From Sipunculus nudus (lineage: Eukaryota; Annelida; Sipuncula; Golfingiida; Sipunculidae), in NCBI GenBank assembly GCA_026874595.1, contig CM049311.1:61630453-61694452 (forward strand): a stretch of DNA of 64,000 bases, read 5' to 3'. Position numbers and translations under genes: made by a program. A model generated the notes under the pieces. That model saw only the letters and a program-made list of their open reading frames with translations, was not told the DNA's origin and made no database searches. This document shows positions 1-12,796 of this stretch, piece by piece. Within the stretch, counting starts at the first letter, position 1. Each line of letters begins with the position of its first letter.

Positions 1-36
1 GCAGTGGTACGAAAAATAAGCCTCGGCGTAAGAAAC
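1..36 (+). CDS. Possible partial exon of an unrecognised plus-strand gene
   Basis: The first 36 bases are open in frame 1 and run into a consensus splice donor (gtaagt at 37-42), leaving phase 0. This matches the phase-0 acceptor of the exon at 1254. The other two frames either stop or would put a stop soon after the join, so frame 1 is the only one that reads into the downstream ORF. The exon may really begin at base 5, since the window opens with gcag. Twelve residues are too few to recognise anything, so this call rests on splice phase alone. Confidence 0.35.
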
Positions 37-103
37 GTAAGTCACATTTGTAAATATCAACAATACTACAACTACTAATATTTTAATATTGAACATAATT
101 ATG

Positions 104-108
<5 letters not shown>

Positions 109-136
<28 letters not shown>

Positions 137-249
137 TAATAATAATAATTATAATAATAATAATAAAACATTACAACTTAGACAAATTATATGTTATCCT
201 TTGTGTAAATATTCCCAAAATTATACACACTTGGCTCTACGTATTTGAT

Positions 250-313
<64 letters not shown>
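109..313. repeat. (AAT)n and (TA)n microsatellites
   Basis: An interrupted AAT/TAA run covers about 109-166 and a pure TA run covers 255-313, both inside the putative intron 37-1253. The rest of that intron (314-1253) shows no coding signal. Confidence 0.9.
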
Positions 314-315
<2 letters not shown>

Positions 316-1253
316 TCAGAGGACCGCGAAAATAATACTACTATTACTACTTATTTTATAATAATAAAATTTCAACTCAGACAAATGAAACGTTATCCTT
401 GTGTAAAGGATATTCCTGAAATCATCATACAGACTTGGCTCTACGTATTTGATCAAATAATATATCACTTTAAATATCATCAGAGGACTGAGAGAATATA
501 GATAATAATGTCCTTATGTTTATCCATCGGACGGTGTTAATGTGGAGTTTCATTGTGGAATCAAATTATGAAAAACAGTTCAAATACACTTAACATGATA
601 TATAGTGTTATTTTATAATTAAAGTTGTTGACAACTTATATAATCTTTACAGTGTGCTTCTTATTTTGTATCAAATAAAGTCATTTTTAAAAAGAGCAAA
701 ATTTTAAAGACACATCGTCTAACTTATTAATGATTTTCCATAGATGTTTGGCTTTTTACAGTTAAAGGTACCAACTTAATATGGATAAAAGCGCCATGTA
801 TAGTGTTCATTTTGCCCGAGATAATGCATGGTGTATAGGGGTTGCTCAGAATGGAAACTTCATTTGAATATCTTTTGTATGTAAAAGCTGAATAACAGAA
901 GTTGATGATACGCAGCATTCACCAGCTAGTTAATTGTCAGTAGTAACACTATAAAGACAGTAAAGTGTTGATAAAAACTATAGCCTCAAGTCATGGATAA
1001 ACCGTGCATGTTAATTTATATTACTTCTCATATATGTATCTTATATGTTATCAACGATATTTATCAGAGCACCTGCACTGCCATGTGGGGTAATGACACG
1101 GATAATATATAATCTTTGTCATAAGACTTGTTGCATACAATTGGTTTCATGCCACCTTAATCAGTTATGAAGTAATATATTCTGACTACATGATGTGCAA
1201 TTGTATTTAATTTCTTATTAAATGTTAATATGAACATTTGTTTATTTGTTTAG

Positions 1254-1673
1254 GCCGAAGTCAAAGGAAACGTAAAAAGAGACGGTAAGGGAACAAAATC
1301 GATACACAAACGAATGGATGACAACCTGACGGGGATACACGATTCGATTTTGTCATTTAAGAAAAAATTAGTGAACCAGAAAATAGCCAGAGGCAACACC
1401 TATACATCCTCTATATGTGTGCAACAAAAGCAAAGGAAATACATCAAAGAAAGACCAAAGAAATGTGTGTCGCGGTTCCTCGACTCCATGGTTACGCCAA
1501 AGATCAGCACTGCGGCCAGAACAAAGGCCCAATCACCAGTAAAGGACTCTCCCGCTCGGCGAGATAATCAAACTGCCGTTTCTCACAATGGTCATAAATC
1601 TTTTGAACAAAAGAATATCACCCTGATTCGGAATACGTCATCATTAAATGCATTGTTTAAACACCAGGGATAG
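1254..1673 (+). CDS. Terminal exon of an unrecognised basic protein
   Basis: A splice acceptor (ttatttgtttag, ending at 1253) is followed by 420 bases open in phase 0 to a TAG at 1671-1673, giving 139 residues. The internal ATG at 1314 need not be the start because the frame is open back to the acceptor. The product is rich in Lys, Arg, Ser, Thr and Gln (for example KKKLVN, QRKYIKERPKK, SPVKDSPARR) and has no obvious membrane segment. It looks like a low-complexity basic tail, perhaps nuclear or nucleic-acid binding, but I recognise no family. An AATAAA lies 46 bases after the stop, which supports a real 3' end. The gene converges on the minus-strand Shisa-like gene ending at 12732. A chance ORF is possible, but acceptor, phase, ORF length and poly(A) signal agree. 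Confidence 0.6.
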   Translation, partial: AEVKGNVKRDGKGTKSIHKRMDDNLTGIHDSILSFKKKLVNQKIARGNTYTSSICVQQKQRKYIKERPKKCVSRFLDSMVTPKISTAARTKAQSPVKDSPARRDNQTAVSHNGHKSFEQKNITLIRNTSSLNALFKHQG

Positions 1674-1719
1674 CGCCATATCGGCTCGCTGATGTTACGA
1701 CCAGATTGCTGGTTGTTAA

Positions 1720-1725
1720 AATAAA
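1720..1725 (+). terminator. Poly(A) signal of the plus-strand gene
   Basis: AATAAA 46 bases downstream of the TAG at 1673, in the correct orientation for the terminal exon 1254-1673. Confidence 0.5.
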
Positions 1726-2019
1726 GCAGAGAATGGTTTGGCTTTCTCTGGTTAGCTCTAGTCATTAAGACAGGCACAGGTAGACTTAAAAGCCCCATTG
1801 TTTGATTTTGATGTAGGTATAGCATAATCTCAAACTTACTTGGTCTGAGCGGAAGATAAGCCAAGCTGAGCCAAGGCAACTGCCTGGACTAAGTTACATA
1901 ACACAGGTGAGGGCTGCATATCTCAACGTACTGACCAGTGGCTCGATGTAAACAACCAGGCGCGGATCCAAGGGGGGGGGGGGAGGGGGGGGGGGGCAGA
2001 CCCCACCCTCCTGCTCCCG

Positions 2020-2543
2020 TGTCATGGCCAAAGTTGGACAAATTTACTGATTTTATGTTCATGTTAATAACTTAAAGAATTGACAAAATTCAGAACTAAT
2101 TTTTGATTATAAAACGTTACATTCTTGAGAAAAATGTCTCCAGCTTCAATGATTTTCATGTAAAGTGAGTAAATATATTTTCTGATTTTTACAAAGTGAA
2201 TTATTTTCGGGCCCATAACTTCAAGAAATTACACAATACTGACCTTATTTCTGGTATGTACATAGGAAATATATAGAGGAATAGTTATGTCAAATATGAT
2301 CAATATCAGATCAGTGGTTTTGATATCATGCTGTTTTCAAGTGAAACAATGAGGTTTTAATGGAGAATTAAGGTTGTTCCTTAATATATCGAAGGAATGA
2401 AGTCTAGTGACCCAATTTTCGGTATGGAAGGAGATTTTGGGGACGTCTCGTGTCATGTTAAAGGACAGACGGCCGGCTGGACGGACGACGCTCAAAGGAC
2501 CATGCCTATAGCTCAGATGACTGATTGTCAGCTGAGCTAAAAA
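2020..2543 (+). mobile_element. Family-A terminal-hairpin element, 3' portion
   Basis: This stretch is the reverse-orientation counterpart of 53915-54546: the same order of short blocks is readable in the complement there. It ends with a GGACGGACGAC-type microsatellite, a hairpin built from AGCTCAGATGACT and its near-complement GTCAGCTGAGCT, and then TAAAAA. No protein is encoded. The left boundary is uncertain. It begins beside G-runs at 1971-1996 and a GGCGCGGATCCA motif that may belong to a different element. Confidence 0.6.
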
Positions 2544-2551
2544 CAGAACAG

Positions 2552-4990
2552 CAGGTGGCGCCACCTGACAGTCTACAACGAACCTACTCAAATCAGATGG
2601 ACATGCTAAAATTTCAGGCTGATACATTGATCCACTCCCCAGATATGAGCGGTTTATACCCAAAGCGAAGAGATGGACAGACCCAACACAAAAACAATTG
2701 CAGATGGCGCCAACAGTCTTAATTATGAGATGGAGGTATCCAGGATCTATTTCAGGCCAATACGGTAAATCATTAATTCATACTATGAAAACGGCAAGGT
2801 AGGTGGCGCCACCTGTCGGCTTTATGGGGAAACCCTCGAAGATGGATGTACATGCCAAATTTCAGACCAATACATTAAACCACTCCTGATATACGAGCAA
2901 TTTTCACTTAATGCTAACATGCGGATGGACGCCACACACAAACGTTTGCACCACCAGTCTTGAATACATGATTGGAGCTATCCAAGATAGTAGACATGCA
3001 CAACTTCAGCCCAATCTGTCCATTAGTTTTTGACTTATAATGCTCACAGTATTGTCAAAACAATAAAGGACAGAAGGTGGCGCCACCTGTCTTACGCAGA
3101 AGACAAAGCTTTCCAAGATCGTTGGTCAATTTGATCTTTGAACCAATCCATGTATCCCTTATTGAGATATATATGATTTTGTGTGATTTTCACCATATAT
3201 GGCAATATTCAAGGCCAAGGCCACTCTCATAGGAAAGGTCATGATCTCAATTTAAATACACATCATTCCATAACCAAATCAATATGTATTTGCATATATG
3301 AAAGAAATCTGTCCATTACAGTCCTCCCAGGACTGTCAATTGGCAATGATGGAGGTTTTAAACGACACAAACAAGAAAAAGATAATAAATGGCATCTCCT
3401 ATTTCCGGTAAATGAAAACATTATCCTAGATCTTTGGTCAACTTGATTTTTGGATCAATCTATGCAAGATTTCTTGAGATTTTTCAGGACTTTGTGATTT
3501 TTCCGCAAAATGAACCTATTCAAGGTCAAGGTCACTCTCCTGGTTATAGTCATGACCACATTTTAAATAGGCTTCGACCTCTCACCTATAGCTATGCACA
3601 TATCTAGTTTGGTAAAGATTCGTGACATATTTTCCGAGTTATCTCGCCTGAAAACAAGGCTTAATGCGAACCTATGCAGTGGGATATACATCAGGTATAA
3701 TTCTTCCATGCTGGACCGTTTCTTTTCAAGTACATGTGTGACATGTTTACGTACAATTCAAGCAATAAAAATATTGAACCCGAGTGCATGCACAAATTAC
3801 ACAGTCGTCCTGCTGAAATACGTCATGGATGCACACAAGACAAAAATGATTGTAAGTGGCACCATCAGTCTTGTGTACCAGAAAGCCATCAAAGATATAT
3901 AGACATGAAAATGTTCAGACAGATACTTCAAAGCACTGTTAGGCTATGTGCACAGATGTATGAAACAACCAGAAAAATAGTAGTCGACAAGCGACATGTT
4001 TCCGCCGAAGTCAAGAGTGTCACAGGTGAAGTGACGGAAGGATGGAGTGGTATGTAACACTCCTGAATATAGTCAACTAAAACTCTGAGAAAGGGCATTA
4101 ATTTATTCATAAAAAACACCTGCCGCCACCTTTCTGGTCTACAAGTTAACTCTCTAAGATTGATTGACATGCCAAATTTGAGACACAAAGCACATATATG
4201 GATGGACGCCACGCGAATACGCCACCAGTCTTGAGTACAAGATGAAGGAGTCCAAGATCTATTGACATGCACAATTTCAGACCATTATGCAAATCACTCC
4301 TGATAAAAGGGCATTAATACTGGTATATTCAACAAAAAACTGGAAGACTGGTGGCACCATCTGTCCTGTGTATGTGACAGACTTCCAAAATGGATATACA
4401 TGCCGAATTTCAGACCAATACCTTGACCCACTCCTGAGATATGAGCAATTTTCACCCAATGCACATGTACGGATGGACGCCGCGGGAAAATGTTTGCAGA
4501 TGGCGCCACAAGTCTTGGGTACAAGATGGAGGAGTCCAAGATCTATGGATATGCAAAATTTTAGGCAAATACTGTGAATAACTCCTGAGAAAAGGGCATT
4601 AATTTATTATGCAAAAAAGGAAGGTAAATTGCACCACCTCTCTGGTGTACATGACAACTTTCCAGGACTGATGAACATGCCAAATGTCAGACCAATACAT
4701 GGACCCACCCCTGAGATATGAGCAATTTTCATCCAAAGCACATGTACGGATAGACGCCACGGGAAAACGATTGTAGATGGCGCAATCAGTCCTGGGTATA
4801 AGATGGAGGTGTCAAAGATCTATGGATATGCACAATTTCAGGCCAATACTGCGAATCACTTCTGAAAAAAAAACGGTATAAATTTATTCAACGAAAACGG
4901 AAAGATAAGTGGCGCCACCTGTCTGGTTTATGAGAAAACTTTCCAAAATAGATTAACATGCCAAATTTCAGACCAATACCCTTGAGCCCA
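2552..4990 (+). repeat. Degenerate tandem array centred on a GGCGCC palindrome
   Basis: Diverged units alternate between two themes (for example 'gacatgcacaatttcag' and 'caaatttcagaccaatac'). They are separated by copies or decayed copies of GGTGGCGCCACC, of which 2552-2567 is a perfect 16-bp palindrome (CAGGTGGCGCCACCTG). Further copies lie near 2812, 3076, 4338, 4500 and 4908. The same composite unit occurs, better preserved, at 22741-23793 inside the Shisa-like gene. Short ORFs of 60-115 codons here are repeat sequence, not genes. Confidence 0.75.
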
Positions 4991-6757
4991 GCGAGGAGAA
5001 ACTAAACTGAACTTAAAGATCCCTGACGGTTTCCAGAGCTAGAAGCATTCATGAGGTGTCCTCATGCAGCCTTGAGGGACATGGCACCAATGAGGTGACC
5101 ACATGCAGCCTTTAGGGGCATGGCACCCATTAGATGATCAAATGCAGTCTTGAGAAAATGGTGCTGAACTGACCTTATGACCCCTGGCAAACTCAGCGTG
5201 CACTCATTGAACTCTTGACGTGTACCTGGCTGCACTGAGTGACCTCATTTGCAGATATCTGGCTGAACTGATTCAACTCTTGACGTGTTGCATAATTTGA
5301 TACAATTGGCAGTCCGCCAAAGCTTTAAATATACCTAGACTGACCTTTGACCTGTTGCCAGATTTGAAAAAGTCTGCCAAGCTATTTATAGATACAGACA
5401 CAATCTTGGCCTGTTGATAAATCTGTTTACACATACTGAAAGACTTTGGGTAAAATGCTTTTTTTCAAGTTGATATATAAGACATAAACAAAACGTTTAG
5501 AATAATGAAAGATACAGTCCTATCGTTGTTAAAGGTGCAATAATTCCCCCCCCCCCCCCCCAAAAAAAAAATCAACTTGAACAAAGGCACCTAAGAATCA
5601 TTTTTGTGAAATGTTAAAGAAATTATAATTGAAACAATATTTTTGTAGAAGAAGACTTTTGCAGCCCTAAATTTGAAAAAGACTTGCTAATTAATGGCTA
5701 CAAAAATGACTTCAGTTTTCCATGACTCTACCAAAAATCAATGAACTCAAACTGTTCTAATTAAATTGAGAGAACTTATATAATTCTTGTGAAAACTAAA
5801 ACCATTCAACTTCAGTTTCATCATGAAATATTTTTTAGCTGAAAGAGGCTTAAATTACAAGGTTTATGTCCATAAAATAAACAGGACGATAAATTTCAAA
5901 CATCAGCCATGTTGCATCATTTGCACAAAACTTAGTGGTGCCAGCTTCTGTCATTGCTTAGATTCTTACGTTAGTTTGGCCAAATGACTAATTTCAAATT
6001 ACTGTAACTTGGTCAAAATTAGCCAAACTGGAACCAATCGAACAAACCTGAGAGCGCTTATCCCTGGGATCATTTTTTTTGGTGAAATATTGAACAATTT
6101 GGCTCAATGATTTCAAAGATGAAGATTTTCAAACTTTTTCAAGCTTTTCCCCCGTTACATGATGCAGGTGGCGACAAAGAAAGCTGTATCCCAGAACAAT
6201 TGATATGCGACTGATTCTTGTGTAAAATTTGGGGATGCTAGCTCCCGCTGTTCCCGAGAAATCATGAGTTAATGTTCTGATAACCGATGACCCCCGTCCA
6301 AAAAAAAGTCAATGCAGGTGGCACCTCCAATACCTAAATTTCAGATTTGACTCATGATCAACATTTGGTGATGATAGCTCCAGCCGTTTCTGAGATTTCA
6401 ATTTTAGTATGCTTTTTTAGGACAGATGACTTAAGTTAAACTTGTTACTCAGCCGAAAATCACCGAAGTTGAACCATTCGAACAAACTTGAGAGAGATTG
6501 TTCCAGGAATCAGTTCTGTGAAATATTGGACAATTTGGTTGAAACGTTTTGGAGAAGATTTTTAAAGGTTTTTTTTTCTTTAGCTTTTTCCCTATATAAT
6601 CTAAGAAAATGCTGTTAGCCAAAAAATAAGCAAAATCTGAAAAACTGAATTTTTTAGATGACTAATTTTTTACATAAAATTTGATAATTTTTAGCTCGTC
6701 ATTGTACAGACGACGGACGAAGCAACACCATCGCATAAACTCACAGGTTCGCTCAAA
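3653..6757 (+). mobile_element. Family-D terminal-hairpin element (degenerate)
   Basis: A 5'-end-like block (AACAAGG then GCGAACCTATG, 3653-3676) and a 3' block (CACAGGTTCGC at 6742-6752, preceded by GACGACGGACGAAG) form subterminal inverted repeats. The last 750 bases closely parallel 24400-24880, the 3' half of the better-preserved copy at 22425-24880 (shared blocks include 'ttgagagagattgtt' and 'ggacaatttgg'). Pairing these two ends as one element is an inference. The interior carries part of the palindrome array and no coding sequence. The short C-run at 5547-5561 is a homopolymer. Confidence 0.45.
5288..5352 (+). repeat. Short dispersed repeat, copy 1
   Basis: About 60 bases around 'ttggcagtccgccaaag' and 'actgacctttga' recur almost unchanged at 10636-10700. 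No termini or coding potential are recognised. Confidence 0.6.
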
Positions 6758-6799
6758 ATCTCTGCGGCGGACGCGCTACCGTGCCTAAACCATAGTATC

Positions 6800-7702
6800 C
6801 CGACTTTGGGGATAAAACAGAAAAGATGATTTTCTTTTTCAGGATAAATGGGGGAGGGAGGGGGCAGTGTAATGTGATGACAAAATGGTTGAAAAGTTAC
6901 AATTTATCAGCCAACCAGTTGCTGAATATACTGAACCAAGGACCTTTGCTGGAGACATTCAGAATATACAAATGTATGTAGTGACGTAGAAGGAGTAATT
7001 TATCTCCTGCGTACATGTCCTGGCCAATTCTGTATGACATGACGACGCAGTGAAACAGAGCACACCTCCATTTTTGAAGAGCAGACTCGCCCATTTTTTT
7101 TTACCATGCATATGTCAGCGTATTTGTCATCTCCAAATATATATATATCACATTTCCAGTAGAAATAAACACTTAATCCCAATTAATTTGTCTATTCTAG
7201 GATTTATTCTAAAACAACTATATATGAAACAGTCAATAATATGCATATATATGCACAGTTATATTCTTGAGTAAAATAATGAGTATTTAGATTTGTGATA
7301 AAAAATTAACATAAAATGAGAGAAAATGAAGAGGCAATAGAAAATATATTGAAATACAAATGTTAAATCAAAATTCTTATAATATAAATATTATATGACA
7401 TATTTAACTTCTAATATGATAATCATCTGTGCACCTGGTTTTTCGGGGTATCCTAAATTCCAGGTATTCCCGGGTACACTGCCTAAAAGACACACACACA
7501 CACACACACATGCAACCTGATCAAGTGACTATAACACAATTCAACGGTGCGGTACAAAACTACATTAAAAGGAACATTTGTTTAAATGTACAGATACAAC
7601 ATTTAAGAAAACAAACTGATAGTTCTGTATTTAAATGACAACTCGCAAAATATCTAGGATTTGCAACATTGTCCCATTTTTTAAAAAGCCTAATGAGTAG
7701 GC

Positions 7703-7756
<54 letters not shown>

Positions 7757-8220
7757 TAACACACTGTGGCACACTAGATATATCAAGCCTTCACACTAGA
7801 TCTCATCTATACGACATTTATACCATGAAGACTAATATATAACATGGTTTTTCTTTTAAGCATCACAATTATAGAAACAGTAGAAAAATACGATTCATGA
7901 GAACTTTTTCGTCGACCTAAAAACTCTCAATTACTGGCAAAACTTTACGGGAAACCATTTGAACACATCGCATACAAAGTATTATACTGTTGTACATACA
8001 TTTGCTTGCACCTTAGCCATCAAAATGAGGCTCAGCAAATGTCATTCTATTCTGTAATGTTAAGGTCACTTTATGCGCATGCCCAGACGAGGCAGTCCCA
8101 ACTGGTGACGGGTCTACGAGAGCTTCCAATCGTATATTTGTATATGAAGCTGCAACAGGTTATTCCTTCACTTGATATATCAATACACATTTATTCCTTG
8201 ACGACATATATAACTAACTA
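6800..8220. other. No gene seen; simple repeats only
   Basis: AT-rich sequence with a (CA)n at 7491-7510 and a (TA)n(CA)n tract at 7706-7756. The short ORFs here show no conserved motif, and I see no splice-supported exon. Confidence 0.6.
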
Positions 8221-8468
8221 GAATGGCACTGACTCTGTAGAGCACATACCCCCGCCAGGGCAAACCAACCCCACTGGATCTGTCCCTTTATGGGGGTCCA
8301 CACCAAACTTTTATTGCGTCTCCCCTCAGGCTGGTTCCTGTTTTCTGGACAACGGTTCCGCAGTTTTTATGTAATCCTGCTGACCAACATCAGACAGAGA
8401 GGAGTGAAACTCCTTGGTGGAGTTGACGACCTCATTGAAGAGATGGGGCACAGTACACCAGAAACGAC

Positions 8469-8661
8469 CCAGGGGAGGGGTCCCTAACTCTAACCCACCC
8501 CCTTTTTTCAGCCGCCGCAACCTTATTTTAAAAGTGTCAGACAAAATTTTTCGGTCTGAAAGCCCACTTTTCTGGACCTGCGGACATTTTATTTTAGGAT
8601 CTGTCATTTGTTGGCATGGGTTGGACCCCTCCTTTTCCTAAATCCTGGATCCGCCCCTGTA
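8469..8661. mobile_element. Small CAGGGG-ended MITE-like element, copy 1
   Basis: About 190 bases start CAGGGGAGGGG and end in CCTGGATCCGCCCCTG, that is, CAGGGG...CCCCTG termini. The right ~150 bases match 33541-33681, the end of an element of the same length. Such ends resemble non-autonomous hAT-type elements, but I see no 8-bp target duplication, so the left boundary is uncertain. Confidence 0.35.
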
Positions 8662-9714
8662 CAGATCATGCCAATTATCACCTTGCCCCGAGACTGTGCA
8701 TCCACATGGGGATGACAGTGCATTGTGCGAATTTGGTTATATCCCTAAGTGTGTGTCTGTATAGTAAAGTAATTATAAACCAAGCTTTATTATAACTAAT
8801 ATGATGAGTTAAAAGCATACTATGACAATATACTCGAATGAAAGCCACCACTGCAATATCCAACAGTTCAAAGTCTGCCATCTGGCACTCAGCACGATAA
8901 GGATTATGTGACTCAAAGCATCAGTCGAGCAGTTTCCAATTCTAAATCAACCAATGAATCTTGGTGTTCACCCTTTTCGTAATTCACTTCAGCTGTAACA
9001 AATTAAACGACTTTTTTAATTTTAACTGATTTTCCCCAATAAAAAAATGTTTGTGTTTTTAAATCACCATAATAAAATTCAAAGCCACATCGATGCTAGT
9101 ATGCCAGGCTTAGGATGGACTGACAAACCCTTGTGCCATTCAACTGCATGTGCGCCACAGTTACTACATACCACTGCTAAAATCTGACTGCAACGAGTCA
9201 TTTACTGAATATGTTATAAGTTTTACATAAGAATCTACGTAAGCATAATATTTTTTTTCTGTTTGAAATGAAAACAGCTTACAAAAATTTGATTACCTAG
9301 CTAGCAGTAAAGGATAATCCGAGTTACCTCATGTGAATTTCTTAATTTGAAAATAAAACTTGAGAAAATTGTACATCAGGTTTAACAATTGCAACACAAA
9401 TTATGCAAAAAAGTATAATTTAAATACTATAAAGTAACATAATCCATTGTTACATGAACAAGTTTATCATAACAAAGTGAAGAACAGCAAACAGCCTGAG
9501 TATGTAACAACACTAAGTAGTTTCTGGTTTGAGTGTATCAAGGTAGACGGGTACGTACATCATGAACAGAGTATTGCCATATAATGAGCCCATTCAACAA
9601 CAATTATGAAAAAGACAAAGAGGCCATAATGCAGTATTATAAAGTAACAGGGTGACAATGACCTGCAGGAAATAAAATATGTATATATTGGGATGATAGG
9701 AGAATATATATATG

Positions 9715-9776
<62 letters not shown>

Positions 9777-12600
9777 ATCTGAATGAAATGATAAATCTAT
9801 TACAGCTTCACATGAAGATTCAAATATTCAAATATGTATTAATAAAAGACAAGGAAAATGGTCACCATATAAAATAGCTTACCCAGACATGAGTATTTTC
9901 TTTTGCATACATGTCCCTTGTGAATAAACACCCAAATATGAAAAAATATGGCTTCTTAATTCACAAACAATTTTACATATTTATGCAGACCTACAAAAAA
10001 TATATCTTCACTTAAATTTCTAAAATATTGCTTGAGTTTAAAAAAAATCCACATCCACCAGTTAACTAGAAATCCAAGTCATATCAATGACAATATGGTA
10101 TACAAAATATATTTTGCGATATGCCTTATAAGAACACAGCACTACAGTGATATGCGAATGGAAAAAATATTTTGCAGCGTGTCTTCACTGATATTACCCT
10201 ACAATGGTCAGTACCTATTTAATAAAGAAATGACAGTACTGAGAAGTCAATATGTAACACTGGGCGATTTTTTCAAAATAATCACTTAATAGAAATATTG
10301 TCAGTGAGTATATTGCTAGACACATGATGCATATACATCACAACACTACATCAATCCTTTTTCATTTTAAATGTTTTTACTAAAGATGGATGCTTTTACA
10401 CACACAAACACATGATGCAGTTTGAATACAGAAATCAGAAGTCTGCCATCAGAACCACACTGCAACCTAGGTTTTTATAATATGGGTATGTTGATACAGC
10501 CTTAAAAATATAGATACACTGAAACAACATTATTCAAGGAATATTTGATGTTTTGGTGTAAATAATAGGGCTGTAACAATGCATCGAATAAATGATGCAT
10601 TGAATTGAAGCCAGTTATTAATCTATAATCAAATGGGGCATGAAATAATTGATACAGTTGGCAGTCCGCCAAAGCTATAAATAGACCCAGACTGACCTTT
10701 GATAATTATTGTATTTTCATACCTTTTGGTCACCAGTTCTGTTCTAGGAACAGATAAACAGCATACATGATGAAGTAGCATTGTTATTTAACAAAGAAAG
10801 TTATCTTATATCCTTCATTAGATGTTAGCACAATAATGGCTGAGGAGATTTAAATATAACTTGGTCTGCATAAATTCTCAGGTATATAATAATCTTAATG
10901 TTATAGCATCATATGTGACGAAAACTTTTAGTAAATATGCATCTCTGACTGAATACTGTGACTCTATACAAAAATTTAATCAAGAATTGAATCGAAGGCA
11001 ATAATCGATTATCAAATTTAATCAAAGACCCCTTAGCAATTCATAGCCCGAGTAAATAAAACATATTTATGGTGCACTGCATTTTTTACTATTACCATAA
11101 ACAATTATAAAATGGTGCAGGTCAGTAAAAAAACTGCCATTTTGAAAAGTAAATGTGACTGAAATTTTGTCTGGCAAAACTATATGCTTTTTCTCAGCTC
11201 GATATCAGATGTATTTAAATAATTATTCTAGGCAAGTCTTTCCTTTATAAATTAATGCAATTTGGTTCTGGCAATGGTGTAAGAAAATACTGATACAAAA
11301 CTGGTATATTCAAATATGTTTATACAAATACATATAACACAACCACTAAGAAAAAAAGTCTCCCCTCATATTTAAATAATTACAAAACTCTTCCTCAGAT
11401 AAATATACTGGTCGTCTACCCTTAGTTAATCTAAAACAAAAATTCTGCATGTTTATATTTTATGATCACACATTAGGTATCTGTGGCCAGTAAATTAAAA
11501 TTATCATGTGAAAATAAATCAAATACATGAAAAATAAATTAAATGCAAACTATGGGCTTCAATTCCACCCAAAACAAACCAACATATTCTTAAAATAAGT
11601 CTTGCAAAAAGTTTGATAAAATAACATAAAACCAGATGAATTAAAATAAACCTTTACAAATATGAAACCTCTTAAAGACTTGATAAAAGCATACACATGT
11701 AGATACAAGTTGTATATAAATGATTTTCTAATATTTATCATACAAAATGGAATGCCTGTGCATTGTTTCAACAAAAAATCCCCTCACACAGTTTGTTGCA
11801 CAAACAACCCTTTGAACCTGTTGGCTAAATCTGACAAGGCATTTTTAATTTTGAAAAAATTATTGTTAAAATTAAGGAATTATTGCTATTATACCTTGAG
11901 CAGGACTCCGAATTAATATTCACCAAACCAAGGTTTCTTTAAAGGGGCCCAATCATATATAAAGCATGTTGAATTTACACAAAAAAAAGCTTCTTCCCTT
12001 TAAAATAAATTTGTACCTGCCAAAACAATGTCCTAAAACCATTTGCTTAATCCTGTAAACAAGTGTTAAAAAGCAGTTGACTGGGCGCGATCAAAGGTGT
12101 CAACATAAACGAAGTGCATGCATCACCCGGCCACAACAAGTATCAATCAGGGGATGCCCTGACTGACTTGGCCGAAAAATGTGATACATATTCACCCTGG
12201 CTGTTAAGGCTCATTGCCTGTTGAGGCCCAAAATCGGACCTCCGGTCACAAGACCTTGTTATGGTAAAAAGACACACGTGGACTGTGTTCACCAACAGAC
12301 CTATAACAGGGTGTTAATGAGCCATATAAGAGGTACTGAGACTGTGTGTTGGGATGGTTTTGCTTGGAAACCTTTGTATAAAGCAAAACTGGACAGACAG
12401 TGTGAAAGAATAAGTATAATATTGCTCCTGATTAGGTTCCTTTAACCATTTTTACCCATGGCATTTTAGTTTATACCTATTATGTTTACTATTTGGATAA
12501 ATATGATATTTGTCCCTGTAATGTTCTTTGATCTCTTTTCTGTATAATATCAAATTGATTGTCATACTCTATATACACAAGTACAGGTATTATATGTATA
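8662..12600. other. Intergenic AT-rich stretch, no gene seen
   Basis: It contains a (TA)n at about 9725-9774 and a second copy of the short repeat of 5288-5352 at 10636-10700. ORFs of 60-85 codons lack splice or family support. From about 12050 to 12450 the sequence is somewhat less AT-rich but still unrecognised. Confidence 0.55.
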
Positions 12601-12624
12601 TCTAGACATCTCTCAGCATATGGA

Positions 12625-12630
12625 TTTATT
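12625..12630 (-). terminator. Candidate poly(A) signal of the Shisa-like gene
   Basis: AATAAA on the minus strand, about 100 bases past the TGA at 12732-12734. It is the nearest canonical signal downstream of the last exon. Confidence 0.4.
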
Positions 12631-12731
12631 AATCAAATGTATATATATAAGAGCTTGTGTGCAAAAATACAAAGTTCACAATGGTTCACAACCAGACTGA
12701 TTCAGGGCTCTGTGTCATCTGGACTAGTGGT

Positions 12732-12796
12732 TCAATACCTCACTGGATTCCCACCAGGGGGCCCTGCTGTACTGTACAAAGGTGGCTGGTATGATG
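12732..12796 (-). CDS. Shisa-like gene exon 5: terminal PPLY exon
   Basis: The acceptor tattttccag precedes 65 coding bases whose phase completes the split Pro codon of exon 4. It reads SYQPPLYSTAGPPGG... to TGA. The Gln-Pro-Pro-x-Tyr motif and the glycine/proline-rich end match the tail of this family. The small size and distance (5 kb from exon 4) make it easy to miss. Confidence 0.8.
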
